DNA from: Xanthobacteraceae bacterium
GTDB lineage: Bacteria > Pseudomonadota > Alphaproteobacteria > Rhizobiales > Xanthobacteraceae
Direction: 5' to 3'
Assembly (NCBI GenBank): GCA_029266425.1
Contig: JAQSWY010000019.1
Location: forward strand, 33,316 to 97,315
DNA length: 64,000 bases
Positions 43,295 to 51,528 of this stretch are shown piece after piece. Made by a program: the position numbers and the translations under genes. The notes under the pieces are model-generated. The model was not told where the DNA came from and searched no databases. It saw only the letters and a program-made list of their open reading frames with translations. Position 1 is the first letter of the stretch, and each line of letters opens with the position of its first letter.

Positions 43295-45001
43295 ATGCAA
43301 GTATTCGAATCTCTTGTGGCTGGGCTCGAATCGATCGGGGTGGGCGCGGCCTTCGGCGGCGCCGGCGAGACCGCGACGGGCATGATGCTGGCGCTCAAGC
43401 ATTCGGGCACGCGCGGCATCATAACCCGGCACGAACAGGCGGCCTCGTTCATGGCGTGCGGCTACGCCATGTACACCAACCACCTCGGCGTGTGCTTTGC
43501 GACGGCGGGCCCTGGCGCGTTCAATCTGTTCTCGGGCCTCGGCATGGCCATGTCGGATTCCTATCCGGTATTGGCGATCACCGGATATGCCAATCGCGAT
43601 TGGGCCGGGAAAGGCTCGTTGAACGAGACGTCCGGCCTCAACAACACCCCCGATTCCCAGAAGATGTTCGCCGCCTGCACCAAGGGCAGCTGGATCATCG
43701 ATCATCCGGATCAAAGCTGCGACATACTGGAAAAGGCGGTCAACCTCGCGTTCGAGGGGCGGCCGGGGCCGGTCCATATCGCGGTCCCGGGCGAGTTCAG
43801 CCAGTCCGGCTACGATGTGACCAATCACCGGGACATCCAGCTGACGATCAAGCCCTTGCCTCCCGACCCGAAGCGGGTCGAGGAGATCGCGAAGATGCTC
43901 GCCGAGGCCCTCGGCAAGGGCAAGTCGGTCGTCGCCCTGGTCGGCTACGGCGCCGTCCGCAGCCGCGCGGGCCGCGCCATCCGCGAGTTCATCGAGCGGT
44001 TCCAGATCCCGCTGCTGACGACGCTCGACGGCAAGGGCATCGTCGAGGAAAGTCATCCGCTGTCGGTGGGCGTGTTCTGCGACAGCGGCCATGCCAGCGC
44101 CTGGAAGGCGTTCATGGAGGCCGATGTCGTCGTCGCGATCGGCAATGCGTTCAACCAGCATGCCACCTTCAATTATTGGGACGAGCTGTTCGAGGGCCGC
44201 AAGCTCGTCCACATCAACATCTCGGCCGGCGAGATCGACAAGGTCTACAAGGCCGACCATGCCCTGATCGCCGATGCGCAGCTCGCGGTCAGCGCGCTGA
44301 ACTTCGCGCTGTCGGGCAAGATTGCCACGCGCGCGCCGGTTCAGGTCGACGGACGCGACTACGAGTATCGGTTCGTCCTGCCCTTGCCGGGCGCGATACA
44401 TCCCGGCCGGATGGCGCAGATCATGGGCCGGATGCTGCCGCCGCGAGCGATCGTGCTGGCCGATGCCGGCGCCCACCTCGCCTGGCTCGGCTACTATCTC
44501 GAACTCGAGGCGGGCCAGCATTTCCGCAAGCCGGGCGAGTTCGGCCCGATGGCAGGTCACACCAGCGGCGCGATCGGGGTGAAGGCGGCGCATCCGGAGC
44601 GGACCGTCATCGTCGGCTGCGGCGACGGCTGCTATTCGCTGTCGGGCTTCGAGCTGATGACCGCGGTCGAGCACGACCTTCCGGTGATCTGGGTCATCTT
44701 CAACGATGGCGAGTTCAAGCTCATCAAGCTCTATCAGCTGAGCGAATACTTCGAGTCCGGCCTGGTCGAGTTCAAGAACCCGGATTTCGCCGCCTATGCG
44801 CGGGCGTGCGGCGCCAATGGCTACAGCGTCGACAACGAAGATGATTTCGAGGCGGCGTTCGCCGACGCGCTGGCCTCGGGCAAGCCATCGGTGATCGACG
44901 CCAGGATCACCCGCTGGGCAATTCCGCATTACAGCACATCGCCGCGCGGCACGATCGCGGGGATCGTCGAACAACTCGAACAGCGGCTGCGGGAGAACTA
45001 G
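43295..45001 (+). CDS. ThDP-dependent lyase/decarboxylase of the acetolactate synthase superfamily
   Basis: A 568-residue complete three-domain ThDP enzyme. The catalytic Glu is E47 (TRHEQAASFMACGYA) and the metal-binding motif is GDGCY...FND with D444 and N470. Its size and layout match both acetolactate synthases and 2-hydroxyacyl-CoA lyases/oxalyl-CoA decarboxylases. Beside an alpha-dioxygenase, a lyase that cleaves a 2-hydroxy or 2-oxo acid would make sense, but substrate is inference. It has its own promoter and is probably co-transcribed with the next genes, despite a 122-base gap filled by a repeat element. Confidence 0.87.
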   Translation: MQVFESLVAGLESIGVGAAFGGAGETATGMMLALKHSGTRGIITRHEQAASFMACGYAMYTNHLGVCFATAGPGAFNLFSGLGMAMSDSYPVLAITGYANRDWAGKGSLNETSGLNNTPDSQKMFAACTKGSWIIDHPDQSCDILEKAVNLAFEGRPGPVHIAVPGEFSQSGYDVTNHRDIQLTIKPLPPDPKRVEEIAKMLAEALGKGKSVVALVGYGAVRSRAGRAIREFIERFQIPLLTTLDGKGIVEESHPLSVGVFCDSGHASAWKAFMEADVVVAIGNAFNQHATFNYWDELFEGRKLVHINISAGEIDKVYKADHALIADAQLAVSALNFALSGKIATRAPVQVDGRDYEYRFVLPLPGAIHPGRMAQIMGRMLPPRAIVLADAGAHLAWLGYYLELEAGQHFRKPGEFGPMAGHTSGAIGVKAAHPERTVIVGCGDGCYSLSGFELMTAVEHDLPVIWVIFNDGEFKLIKLYQLSEYFESGLVEFKNPDFAAYARACGANGYSVDNEDDFEAAFADALASGKPSVIDARITRWAIPHYSTSPRGTIAGIVEQLEQRLREN

Positions 45002-45108
45002 AGCATTTCCGCAAAGTTGAATGACTTTTGCGATGAGAGAATGCTTCAAGCTATTGAATCTAGATCACTTTCTCGTCGTTCGGATGATTCCATCCGAACG
45101 GAAGGGGC
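45002..45108. repeat. Interspersed palindromic repeat (rhizobial intergenic type)
   Basis: The element starts at the base after the ThDP stop. GCATTTCCGCAAAGT pairs with ACTTTTGCG...AATGC in a first imperfect stem, and CGTTCGGATG (45077-45086) / CATCCGAACG (45091-45100) form a perfect 10-bp stem with a 4-base loop. The sequence with GAATCTAGA and ATGAGAGAATGC resembles repeats I know from many Hyphomicrobiales genomes. Such elements sit between genes and can change mRNA stability. It lies in the transcript of two probable partner genes. Confidence 0.7.
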
Positions 45109-45123
45109 TCAAGCGAGGGGGCT

Positions 45124-47946
45124 ATGGCGACGGGCTGGGCGGAGACGTATGCCGGCGGCAGCGAAGAGGCGGAGCGGCTGGAGTTCAACAGCCTCGCGAT
45201 CGACATCATGCGCGCCCAGCTCAAGGCGCGGAGGGCGGCCGGCGTCGCCTCCGTCGATCGTGCCTTCCACGCCAAGGCGGTGCTCGCGGTGGGCGACGCG
45301 CAATTGCGCTTCCTCGATACGTTGCCGGCTGATCTCACCACCGGCTTCGCCGCGCCCGGCGCCTCCTACCGCGCGATCGTGCGCGTCTCCAATGCGGCCA
45401 ATCATGCCGCCCCCGACTACAGCCCGGACCTGCGCGGCATCGCGCTCCGGATCGAGGTCTCGCCGAGCGAGCATCACGACCTGCTCGCCACCAATTATCC
45501 GGTCTCGCACGCACGCAACGGGCGCCAGTTCGTGCGCTTTGCGGTCGCGACCGCGGGCGGCCGGCTGTCACGCGTGTTCGGCATCGCCGGCCTGATCTTC
45601 TCCGAAGGGCCGTCGGAGACGTTGCGGATGATCCGCAACGTTTCGGACGCGCGCCGGCGGGTCGTGCGCAGCCTCGCTCTGGAAACCTACTGGAGCCGCG
45701 GCGCGATGCGCTGGGGCAATGAGGCGGTGCGCTTCCTCATCCGGCCGGCGCAAGGGACGCCTTGGGGCGCGGCGCCGCCACTCAAGGATCCCGAATATCT
45801 CAGCAAGGACGCGGCCCTGCGGCTCACCGAGGGCGACATCGTGTTCGAGCTCTGCGTTCAACGCTTCGTCGACGAGACCTTGACGCCGATCGAGGACACG
45901 GCCGTGCCCTGGCGCGAGGAGGATGCCCCGCCGGAGGCGGTGGCGACGATCACGATTCCCAAGAGCGACGTCGGTTGCGCCGCGGCGCGCACGCTCTCGC
46001 GTTCGATCGAGGGCCTGTCGTTCAATCCGTGGAACACCACCGACGAGTTCCGTCCGCTCGGCAATCTCAACCGTGCCCGCAAGGTGGCCTATGATGCGAG
46101 TTCGGCCCACCGCCTCGGCATGCGCTGGCACGGCGACCCGCCGCTGCGCAACCGCGTCTTCGGCGCGGGCGCGCGCGCCGTGTTCCGCTTCATCAATCGC
46201 CGTTTCGAATGGCACAGGCTGCCGCTCCATGTCAGCCTGCTCAATCTCGACATGTTCCGCTTCGACCTGCGTCGCGCCAACCTCATCGACGCCGACGAGC
46301 CGGAGGCGCCGCCCAAGGCGCGCCCGGTCCCGCCGGTGCCGGACGAGGAGGAGCGCATCTCGCGGAGCTTCGAGGGCACCAACAACGATCTCTCGTTTCC
46401 GATGATGGGTTCGGTCGGGCAGGCCTTCGGCCGCAACATCGCGCCGGACTATCGGCCCGACAGCTTCGACACGCCCAATCCGATAACCGTCGCCGACACC
46501 CTGCTCACCCGGAAGGCGTTCATTCCGGCGCGCTCGCTGAACGTGCTCGCCGCCGCCTGGATCCAGTTCCAGGTCCATGACTGGGTCGACCATGAGCGGC
46601 TTGCGCTCGGCAAGAACGATGTGCGGGTGCCGCTGCCCCGGGGCTATCCGAAATGGCGCAACACGACGGACGGCGAGGGTGAGGACGAGATGCGCATCGC
46701 CGGCAATGTCGCGCTTTCGGAGCGCGACGGCCTGCAGCGCGCCTTCGCCAACAAAGCCTCGCACTGGTGGGACGGCTCGGAGATCTATGGCGCCAACCTG
46801 GCCCAGGCGACAGCGCTGCGCGAGGGCGCCCGCATCCGCCTGCCCGATGGCTATCTTCCCACCGACCTGAACGGCATGGACGTGACCGGCTTCAACCAGA
46901 GCTGGTGGATGGGACTGAGCACGCTGCACACGCTGTTCGCGCGCGAGCACAATCTGCTGTGCGACGAACTGCAGCGTCATTATCCGCTGTGGAACGACGA
47001 TCGCGTCTACCACACCGCGCGGTTGATCGTGTCGGCGCTGATCGCCAAGATCCACACGGTCGAATGGACGCCCGCGATCCTCGCCACCAAGGCGATCGAC
47101 ATCGCGCTCAAGAACAACTGGCACGGGCCACCGGCCAGGGACTGGATAACCAGGCTCGGGCTGTGGCTGCTCGACGCCGGATCCAATGTCGGCATTCCCG
47201 CGACCAAGCCGGAGCACCATGGCGCGCCCTATTGCCTGACCGAGGATTTCGCCACCGTCTATCGGCTGCATCCGCTGCTGCCCGACGATTATGATTTCCA
47301 CGACCATGCCACCGGCGAGCGGGTCAGCAGCAGCTTCTTCACCGACATCCAGGGGCGCGCCGCCGACGACGCGATGCGCCGTGTCGGCCTCGCCAACTCG
47401 CTTTATTCGTTCGGCATCGCCCATCCCGGCGCGATCACGCTGCACAATTTTCCCAATGCGCTGCGGGCGTTCGAGCGCGACGGCGAGCGGGTCGATCTCG
47501 CGGTGGTCGATCTGGTGCGCACCCGCCGGCGCGGCGTGCCGCGCTATAACGACTTCCGCGCCGGCCTGCACAAGCCGCGCATCAAGCGCTGGGAGGACAT
47601 CACCCATGATCCGGAATCGGTGCGGCTGCTGCGCGACGTCTATCGCGACATCAACGAGGTCGACACCATGGCCGGGCTGTTCGCCGAGCCGGTGCCGGCA
47701 GGCTTCGGCTTCTCCGACACCGCGTTCAGGATCTTCATCCTGATGGCATCCCGCCGACTGCAGAGTGACCGCTTCCTGACCGTCGACTTCCGTCCCGAGA
47801 TCTATTCGCCCTTCGGCATGGACTGGATCGCGCACAACGGGATGACGAGCGTGATCCTCCGGCATTGTCCCGAGCTCGCCAGCATCGTGCCGCGGGAGGC
47901 CAGCGCCTTTGCGCCGTGGCGGGTCGTGCCGGCACGAACCACGTGA
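45124..47946 (+). CDS. Catalase-like haem domain fused to fatty-acid alpha-dioxygenase domain
   Basis: A 940-residue two-domain haem protein. Residues about 1-380 have the catalase core pattern: distal His49 (RAFHAKAVLAVG), SYRAIVRVSNAAN, PDLRGIALRI, and the proximal ligand helix R319-x3-Y323-x6-R330 (RARKVAYDASSAHR), spaced as in catalase. Residues about 412-940 are an animal haem peroxidase/alpha-dioxygenase domain: distal His485 (QFQVHDWVDH), WWDGSEIYG, LHTLFAREHN, and TVYRLHPLLP with catalytic Tyr713 and proximal His716 three residues apart as in plant alpha-DOX. Predicted: the second domain makes 2-hydroperoxy fatty acids and the first converts the hydroperoxide. No signal peptide. Neighbours are a ThDP lyase-type gene before it and a nitroreductase-like gene eight bases after. 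Confidence 0.85.
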   Translation: MATGWAETYAGGSEEAERLEFNSLAIDIMRAQLKARRAAGVASVDRAFHAKAVLAVGDAQLRFLDTLPADLTTGFAAPGASYRAIVRVSNAANHAAPDYSPDLRGIALRIEVSPSEHHDLLATNYPVSHARNGRQFVRFAVATAGGRLSRVFGIAGLIFSEGPSETLRMIRNVSDARRRVVRSLALETYWSRGAMRWGNEAVRFLIRPAQGTPWGAAPPLKDPEYLSKDAALRLTEGDIVFELCVQRFVDETLTPIEDTAVPWREEDAPPEAVATITIPKSDVGCAAARTLSRSIEGLSFNPWNTTDEFRPLGNLNRARKVAYDASSAHRLGMRWHGDPPLRNRVFGAGARAVFRFINRRFEWHRLPLHVSLLNLDMFRFDLRRANLIDADEPEAPPKARPVPPVPDEEERISRSFEGTNNDLSFPMMGSVGQAFGRNIAPDYRPDSFDTPNPITVADTLLTRKAFIPARSLNVLAAAWIQFQVHDWVDHERLALGKNDVRVPLPRGYPKWRNTTDGEGEDEMRIAGNVALSERDGLQRAFANKASHWWDGSEIYGANLAQATALREGARIRLPDGYLPTDLNGMDVTGFNQSWWMGLSTLHTLFAREHNLLCDELQRHYPLWNDDRVYHTARLIVSALIAKIHTVEWTPAILATKAIDIALKNNWHGPPARDWITRLGLWLLDAGSNVGIPATKPEHHGAPYCLTEDFATVYRLHPLLPDDYDFHDHATGERVSSSFFTDIQGRAADDAMRRVGLANSLYSFGIAHPGAITLHNFPNALRAFERDGERVDLAVVDLVRTRRRGVPRYNDFRAGLHKPRIKRWEDITHDPESVRLLRDVYRDINEVDTMAGLFAEPVPAGFGFSDTAFRIFILMASRRLQSDRFLTVDFRPEIYSPFGMDWIAHNGMTSVILRHCPELASIVPREASAFAPWRVVPARTT

Positions 47947-47953
47947 GGCGAGC

Positions 47954-48007
47954 ATGGCAAGCGAGACGAGCATCGCAGGTGAGACGGGCATGGCAGGCGA
48001 GACGAGC
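47954..48007 (+). repeat. 18-bp tandem repeat at the start of the nitroreductase-like gene
   Basis: Three units (47954-47971, 47972-47989, 47990-48007) of ATGGCAGGCGAGACGAGC type encode MASETS, IAGETG and MAGETS. The first and third units both start with ATG, so start choice and copy number could vary. Confidence 0.8.
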
Positions 48008-49378
48008 GTGAACCGGCCCGCCGCTACAGGCCATCGGGGCCTCGATGCCCTCCTCGCCCGGCCGCTCATCGAGACGATGTGGGCCCGGCGCACCCACCGG
48101 GTCAGCCGCGGCAGCAATGTCTCGGCCGGTGCCATGAGCTATGAGAGCGCTAATCCGCGCACCCCGCTCAGCGCGCTCGAGGAAGCGGTGCTGATCGCGA
48201 TGACCGGCTGCACCGGACTCACCATGCCGGACCGGCCGTTCAACGATCCGCGCAACGGCGAGCCGATCATGGCCAAGCCCAATGTCCACATGGCCGGCCG
48301 CACGGCGGGCAGCCCGGACAATGCGCAGGGCACCCATTTCTTCCTGATCAATGACAGCGGCACCTATTTCCTGCGCAAGCTGCCGCCCGAGCCAGGCGCG
48401 GTCTTCAGCGAGGAGGTGCTGCTCGACCGCGCCGAGCGGGCCAAGGTCAAGCTGCTCGACCGTAGGCTCGACGTGCCGGACGGAAAGCGCGATTTCCCAG
48501 CCTATCTCGATTCGAACCGCTTCCTGTCGAACCTGCCCGGCACGACGATCCTGCTGCCGGTGGTCGATCTCTCGCATCAATACATCAACGGGCTGATGTA
48601 CCTGCTGACCCAACCGGCGGGCGCCCGCCCAACGCTGGTCGACGACCGCAATCTCTATCGCCCGGCCGGTGTCAAGAAGTGGGTCGAGAACGGCTTCCTT
48701 AACAAGGATCTCAAGGTGCCGCTCGGCACCATCGCGCAGATGCGCACCCAGATCGAGGCCGACCTGATCGTGCAGAACCTGTTCCTCACCGCAGAGGCCA
48801 TGGGGCTCGGCGCCTGGATACATGCGACGATGTCGCCCCCGGTGCTGCTGGGCGATCCGAAGTTCATCAAGACCTACGGGCCGATGCTCGGCTTCGACTT
48901 CGTCACCCCGAAATGGAAGCTCGCGGATCTCCTGCGCTGGCAGGTCCCGCTGCCCCGCTATGCCAATCTGCGCGCGCACCCGGTCGGGCTGCGCCACAAG
49001 GGCGAACATCTCATCAAGGGCAGTTGCCCACCCTATTATGACAGCATGGCGGATGCGGTCGACGCCGTGATCGCCGCCAAGTTCGGGCCAGGCGGCATCT
49101 ACCGCGACAAGGCGACCTTCGAACAGATCTACAAGGATGGCTTCGCCGAGACCTATCTGCGCGAGGCGAGCGACTACGCGAAGAATGTGATCGACTGCGC
49201 CCGCGACATCTGCACCTATATCCACGCGACGCATGGCCGTTTTCCGGCCCATGTCGACACCATCTTCGTTCCGGGAATCTGGCTGCAGGTGCACAGGGTC
49301 GAGATCGAATATTATGACCGCTTCTTCCGGAACGGTCTGAGCCAGGCCCATCGCGACCATGATCGCCTTTGGCCGTGA
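47954..49378 (+). CDS. Nitroreductase-fold flavoprotein of unknown function
   Basis: A 474-residue protein, larger than normal nitroreductases (200-220). Nitroreductase-like parts are RPLIETMWARRTHRVSRG near residue 40 and IVQNLFLTAEAMGLGAWI near 275, typical of FMN-binding members. A central region (about 100-250) and a C-terminal extension after 320 match nothing I know. The first 19 residues come from an 18-bp tandem repeat. ATG 47954 has GAGG six bases ahead. It starts eight bases after the dioxygenase and overlaps the next gene by 20 bases, so it belongs to the same operon. A redox step on the oxylipin product is a guess. Confidence 0.65.
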   Translation: MASETSIAGETGMAGETSVNRPAATGHRGLDALLARPLIETMWARRTHRVSRGSNVSAGAMSYESANPRTPLSALEEAVLIAMTGCTGLTMPDRPFNDPRNGEPIMAKPNVHMAGRTAGSPDNAQGTHFFLINDSGTYFLRKLPPEPGAVFSEEVLLDRAERAKVKLLDRRLDVPDGKRDFPAYLDSNRFLSNLPGTTILLPVVDLSHQYINGLMYLLTQPAGARPTLVDDRNLYRPAGVKKWVENGFLNKDLKVPLGTIAQMRTQIEADLIVQNLFLTAEAMGLGAWIHATMSPPVLLGDPKFIKTYGPMLGFDFVTPKWKLADLLRWQVPLPRYANLRAHPVGLRHKGEHLIKGSCPPYYDSMADAVDAVIAAKFGPGGIYRDKATFEQIYKDGFAETYLREASDYAKNVIDCARDICTYIHATHGRFPAHVDTIFVPGIWLQVHRVEIEYYDRFFRNGLSQAHRDHDRLWP

Positions 49379-50765
49379 CACGCCGCTGATCGCCTGCACA
49401 GTGTCGCTCGCTCTCGCCTTGGTGCTGGCCGCGCCGCAGGCGGTGGCCGACAACGGCTCCTTCGTCCACGCCTCCGACATCCACTTCACTCCGTTCGACC
49501 CGCCGCTGCGCGCCCGCGCGCTGCCCGGCATGCCGATCGAGGAGTGGTCCGCCTACTTCGCGAGGGATCCGGACCAGACGCTGTCGCTGTCGGGCGAGGA
49601 TACCAACCATGCGCTGCTCGCCACTGCGCTCGCGGCCATCGCCGAGGCCGCGGCCGGCGCCGATTTTGCGCTGATAACCGGCGATCTCCTCGCCCACCGT
49701 TTCCCCGACAATGTCGAGAACGCGCTCGGCTTTGCCCAGGGCTCCGCTGCCAATGGCGAGTTCGCGGTCAAGACCACGCTGTTCGTCGCGGAGCGGCTAC
49801 GTGCAGCAATGCCGGGCAAGCCGGTGATCCTTTCGCTCGGCAACAATGATTCGAGCTGCGGCGACTACCGGATCGAGCCCGGCGGCTCCTACCTCGCCGC
49901 GACCCGCGACGCGGTGCGGAGCCTCGTCGGGCCCGGCCTCGTCGCGGCCGATTTCGACGAGACCTACCTCGCCGGCGGCTACTACGCCGCCGCCCACCCG
50001 ACGCTGCGCGACACCACGATCATCGTGCTTGACGATATCATGTGGTCGCTTTGGTACCGCAATTCGTGTGGCACCACCGGCCTCGCTCCCGCCCATGCCA
50101 TGATGAGCTGGTTCGAGAAGCAGCTGGCAGCGGCGAAGGGGGCCGGCCGCAAGATCTGGCTGGCCCACCATATTCCCGTGGGTTTCGATCCGTACTCGAC
50201 CCTGCGCTTCAGGAAGCCGACCTGCAAGGCGAGCCTGGTGTCGATGCTGGCCGAGCCGTTCGCGTCGAAATTCGCGGCGCTGCTCGCGCAATACGGCGCC
50301 ACGATCACCGCGAGCTTCACCGGCCACACCCATTATGACGACTACCGGCTGCTGCGCGATGCTGCAGGCACCGTGACCGGCACCGAGAAGATCGCGCCGG
50401 CGATCAGTCCCATCTTCGGGCAGAACCCAGGCTTCCACGTCTTCACTTACGACCGCACGACGGGCGCGCTCATTGATTTCTCGACGCGCTATCTCGCGAA
50501 CCTCGCCACCGCCCGGGACCCCGCCTCGGCCGAATGGAAGGAGGAGTACGTCTTCTCCAGAGCCTATGGCGTGAAGGACTTCTCGCCGGCCAGTGCCGAG
50601 ACCGTATGGAAGGCATTCGCGGCGGAGGGAAGCGCCGATGATACGTTTCGCCGGCTCTACAATGTCGGCAAGGGCGAACTCGCCGCCGATGGGGTCGCGG
50701 CCTATGTCTGCGCCATCGGCCATATCGACGCCGCCGGCTTCACCGCCTGCTATTGCGGCAAGTAA
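49359..50765 (+). CDS. Exported metallophosphoesterase, sphingomyelinase-like
   Basis: A 468-residue calcineurin-like phosphoesterase with a signal peptide (ACTVSLALALVLAAPQAVA-DN at about 30). Metal motifs in order: ASDIHFTPF (D40, H42), ITGDLLAHRF, LGNNDS, LAHHIPVGF and FTGHTHYDD. This order with the NNDS and HIPVG types and several paired cysteines (NSCGT, PTCKAS, YVCAIG, TACYCGK) is close to acid sphingomyelinase-like phosphodiesterases. It may release ceramide or another lipid outside the cytoplasm. It overlaps the previous gene by 20 bases and ends the operon. Confidence 0.82.
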   Translation: MIAFGRDTPLIACTVSLALALVLAAPQAVADNGSFVHASDIHFTPFDPPLRARALPGMPIEEWSAYFARDPDQTLSLSGEDTNHALLATALAAIAEAAAGADFALITGDLLAHRFPDNVENALGFAQGSAANGEFAVKTTLFVAERLRAAMPGKPVILSLGNNDSSCGDYRIEPGGSYLAATRDAVRSLVGPGLVAADFDETYLAGGYYAAAHPTLRDTTIIVLDDIMWSLWYRNSCGTTGLAPAHAMMSWFEKQLAAAKGAGRKIWLAHHIPVGFDPYSTLRFRKPTCKASLVSMLAEPFASKFAALLAQYGATITASFTGHTHYDDYRLLRDAAGTVTGTEKIAPAISPIFGQNPGFHVFTYDRTTGALIDFSTRYLANLATARDPASAEWKEEYVFSRAYGVKDFSPASAETVWKAFAAEGSADDTFRRLYNVGKGELAADGVAAYVCAIGHIDAAGFTACYCGK

Positions 50766-50772
50766 TGCGCTC

Positions 50773-51414
50773 TCAACCGGCTATCCGCGCCGCCCATGAC
50801 GCGACTTCATCGCCGAGCATGCGCAGCTGGTCGGCCGCGGATCGGCCCGTCACGCTGGCGCGCGATCTCAGATCGTGATCGCCATCCTCGACCCAGAGGA
50901 CCTCGATGCCGGGCGAGAGCGTGTAGGTCGCAACCTCGTCCCGCGCGCCGAACGGATCTCGGGTGCCCTGCACGATCAGGGTCGGCGTCTTCATATCGGC
51001 GAGATGGGCAGTGCGCAGCTGGTCGGGCTTGCCCACGGGGTGGAACGGATAGCCGAGGCAGAGCAGGCCGACGATGCGCCCGGACGCATGGAGCTCGTCC
51101 GCGATCATGCTGGCGACCCGCCCGCCCATCGACTTGCCGCCGATGACCAGTCGTCCCGGCGCGCTGAGTGCGTCGATCGCCGCGCGATACTCGCCCATCA
51201 GCGTGTCGGCACGCGGCGGGGGCTTTCGTACCCCCGAGGTTCGGCGAGCGGCCATGTAGTCGAATTCGAAGCGGACAATGCGGAGCCCCGCATCCGCCAG
51301 CGCGCGGGCATTGGCGGACATCGACGCCGAATCCATCGGCGCGCCGGCTCCGTGCGCCAGAAGGATGGTCGGCGTCGCCGCGTCGGGTCCGTCGGTGAGG
51401 AAGGTGATCGCCAT
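50773..51414 (-). CDS. Alpha/beta hydrolase (KANL3/Tex30-type)
   Basis: A 213-residue alpha/beta hydrolase. The oxyanion segment LLAHGAGAPMDS, nucleophile elbow GGKSMGGRVAS, acid GTRDPFG and histidine DGDHDL make the full triad. This is the KANL3/Tex30-like branch, common in bacteria with unknown substrate. It faces the phosphoesterase gene eight bases away. Confidence 0.88.
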   Translation of the reverse strand: MAITFLTDGPDAATPTILLAHGAGAPMDSASMSANARALADAGLRIVRFEFDYMAARRTSGVRKPPPRADTLMGEYRAAIDALSAPGRLVIGGKSMGGRVASMIADELHASGRIVGLLCLGYPFHPVGKPDQLRTAHLADMKTPTLIVQGTRDPFGARDEVATYTLSPGIEVLWVEDGDHDLRSRASVTGRSAADQLRMLGDEVASWAARIAG

Positions 51415-51470
51415 GCAGCGAGGCTAGCGAGAGGGCGTCCGCCAGGCAAACCTCAAGCACGACTAGAGCA

Positions 51471-51504
51471 ATGCCATGGCGGCGCTTGAGTTCGGCCATG
51501 GCAT
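51471..51504. repeat. Perfect 9-bp palindromic stem in intergenic DNA
   Basis: ATGCCATGG (51471-51479) and CCATGGCAT (51496-51504) flank a 16-base loop, after CTAGAGCA. The flank resembles the CTAGAGCA-type ends of interspersed repeats. It could also end transcription from the LysR gene that stops at 51529 on the minus strand. Confidence 0.5.
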
Positions 51505-51528
51505 GGCTTCAGGCGAGCAGCAATGTCC

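Noticed and set aside
45568..48135. 855-codon minus-strand frame opposite the dioxygenase
   Set aside because: Same antisense effect; it would conflict with the conserved haem motifs on the plus strand.
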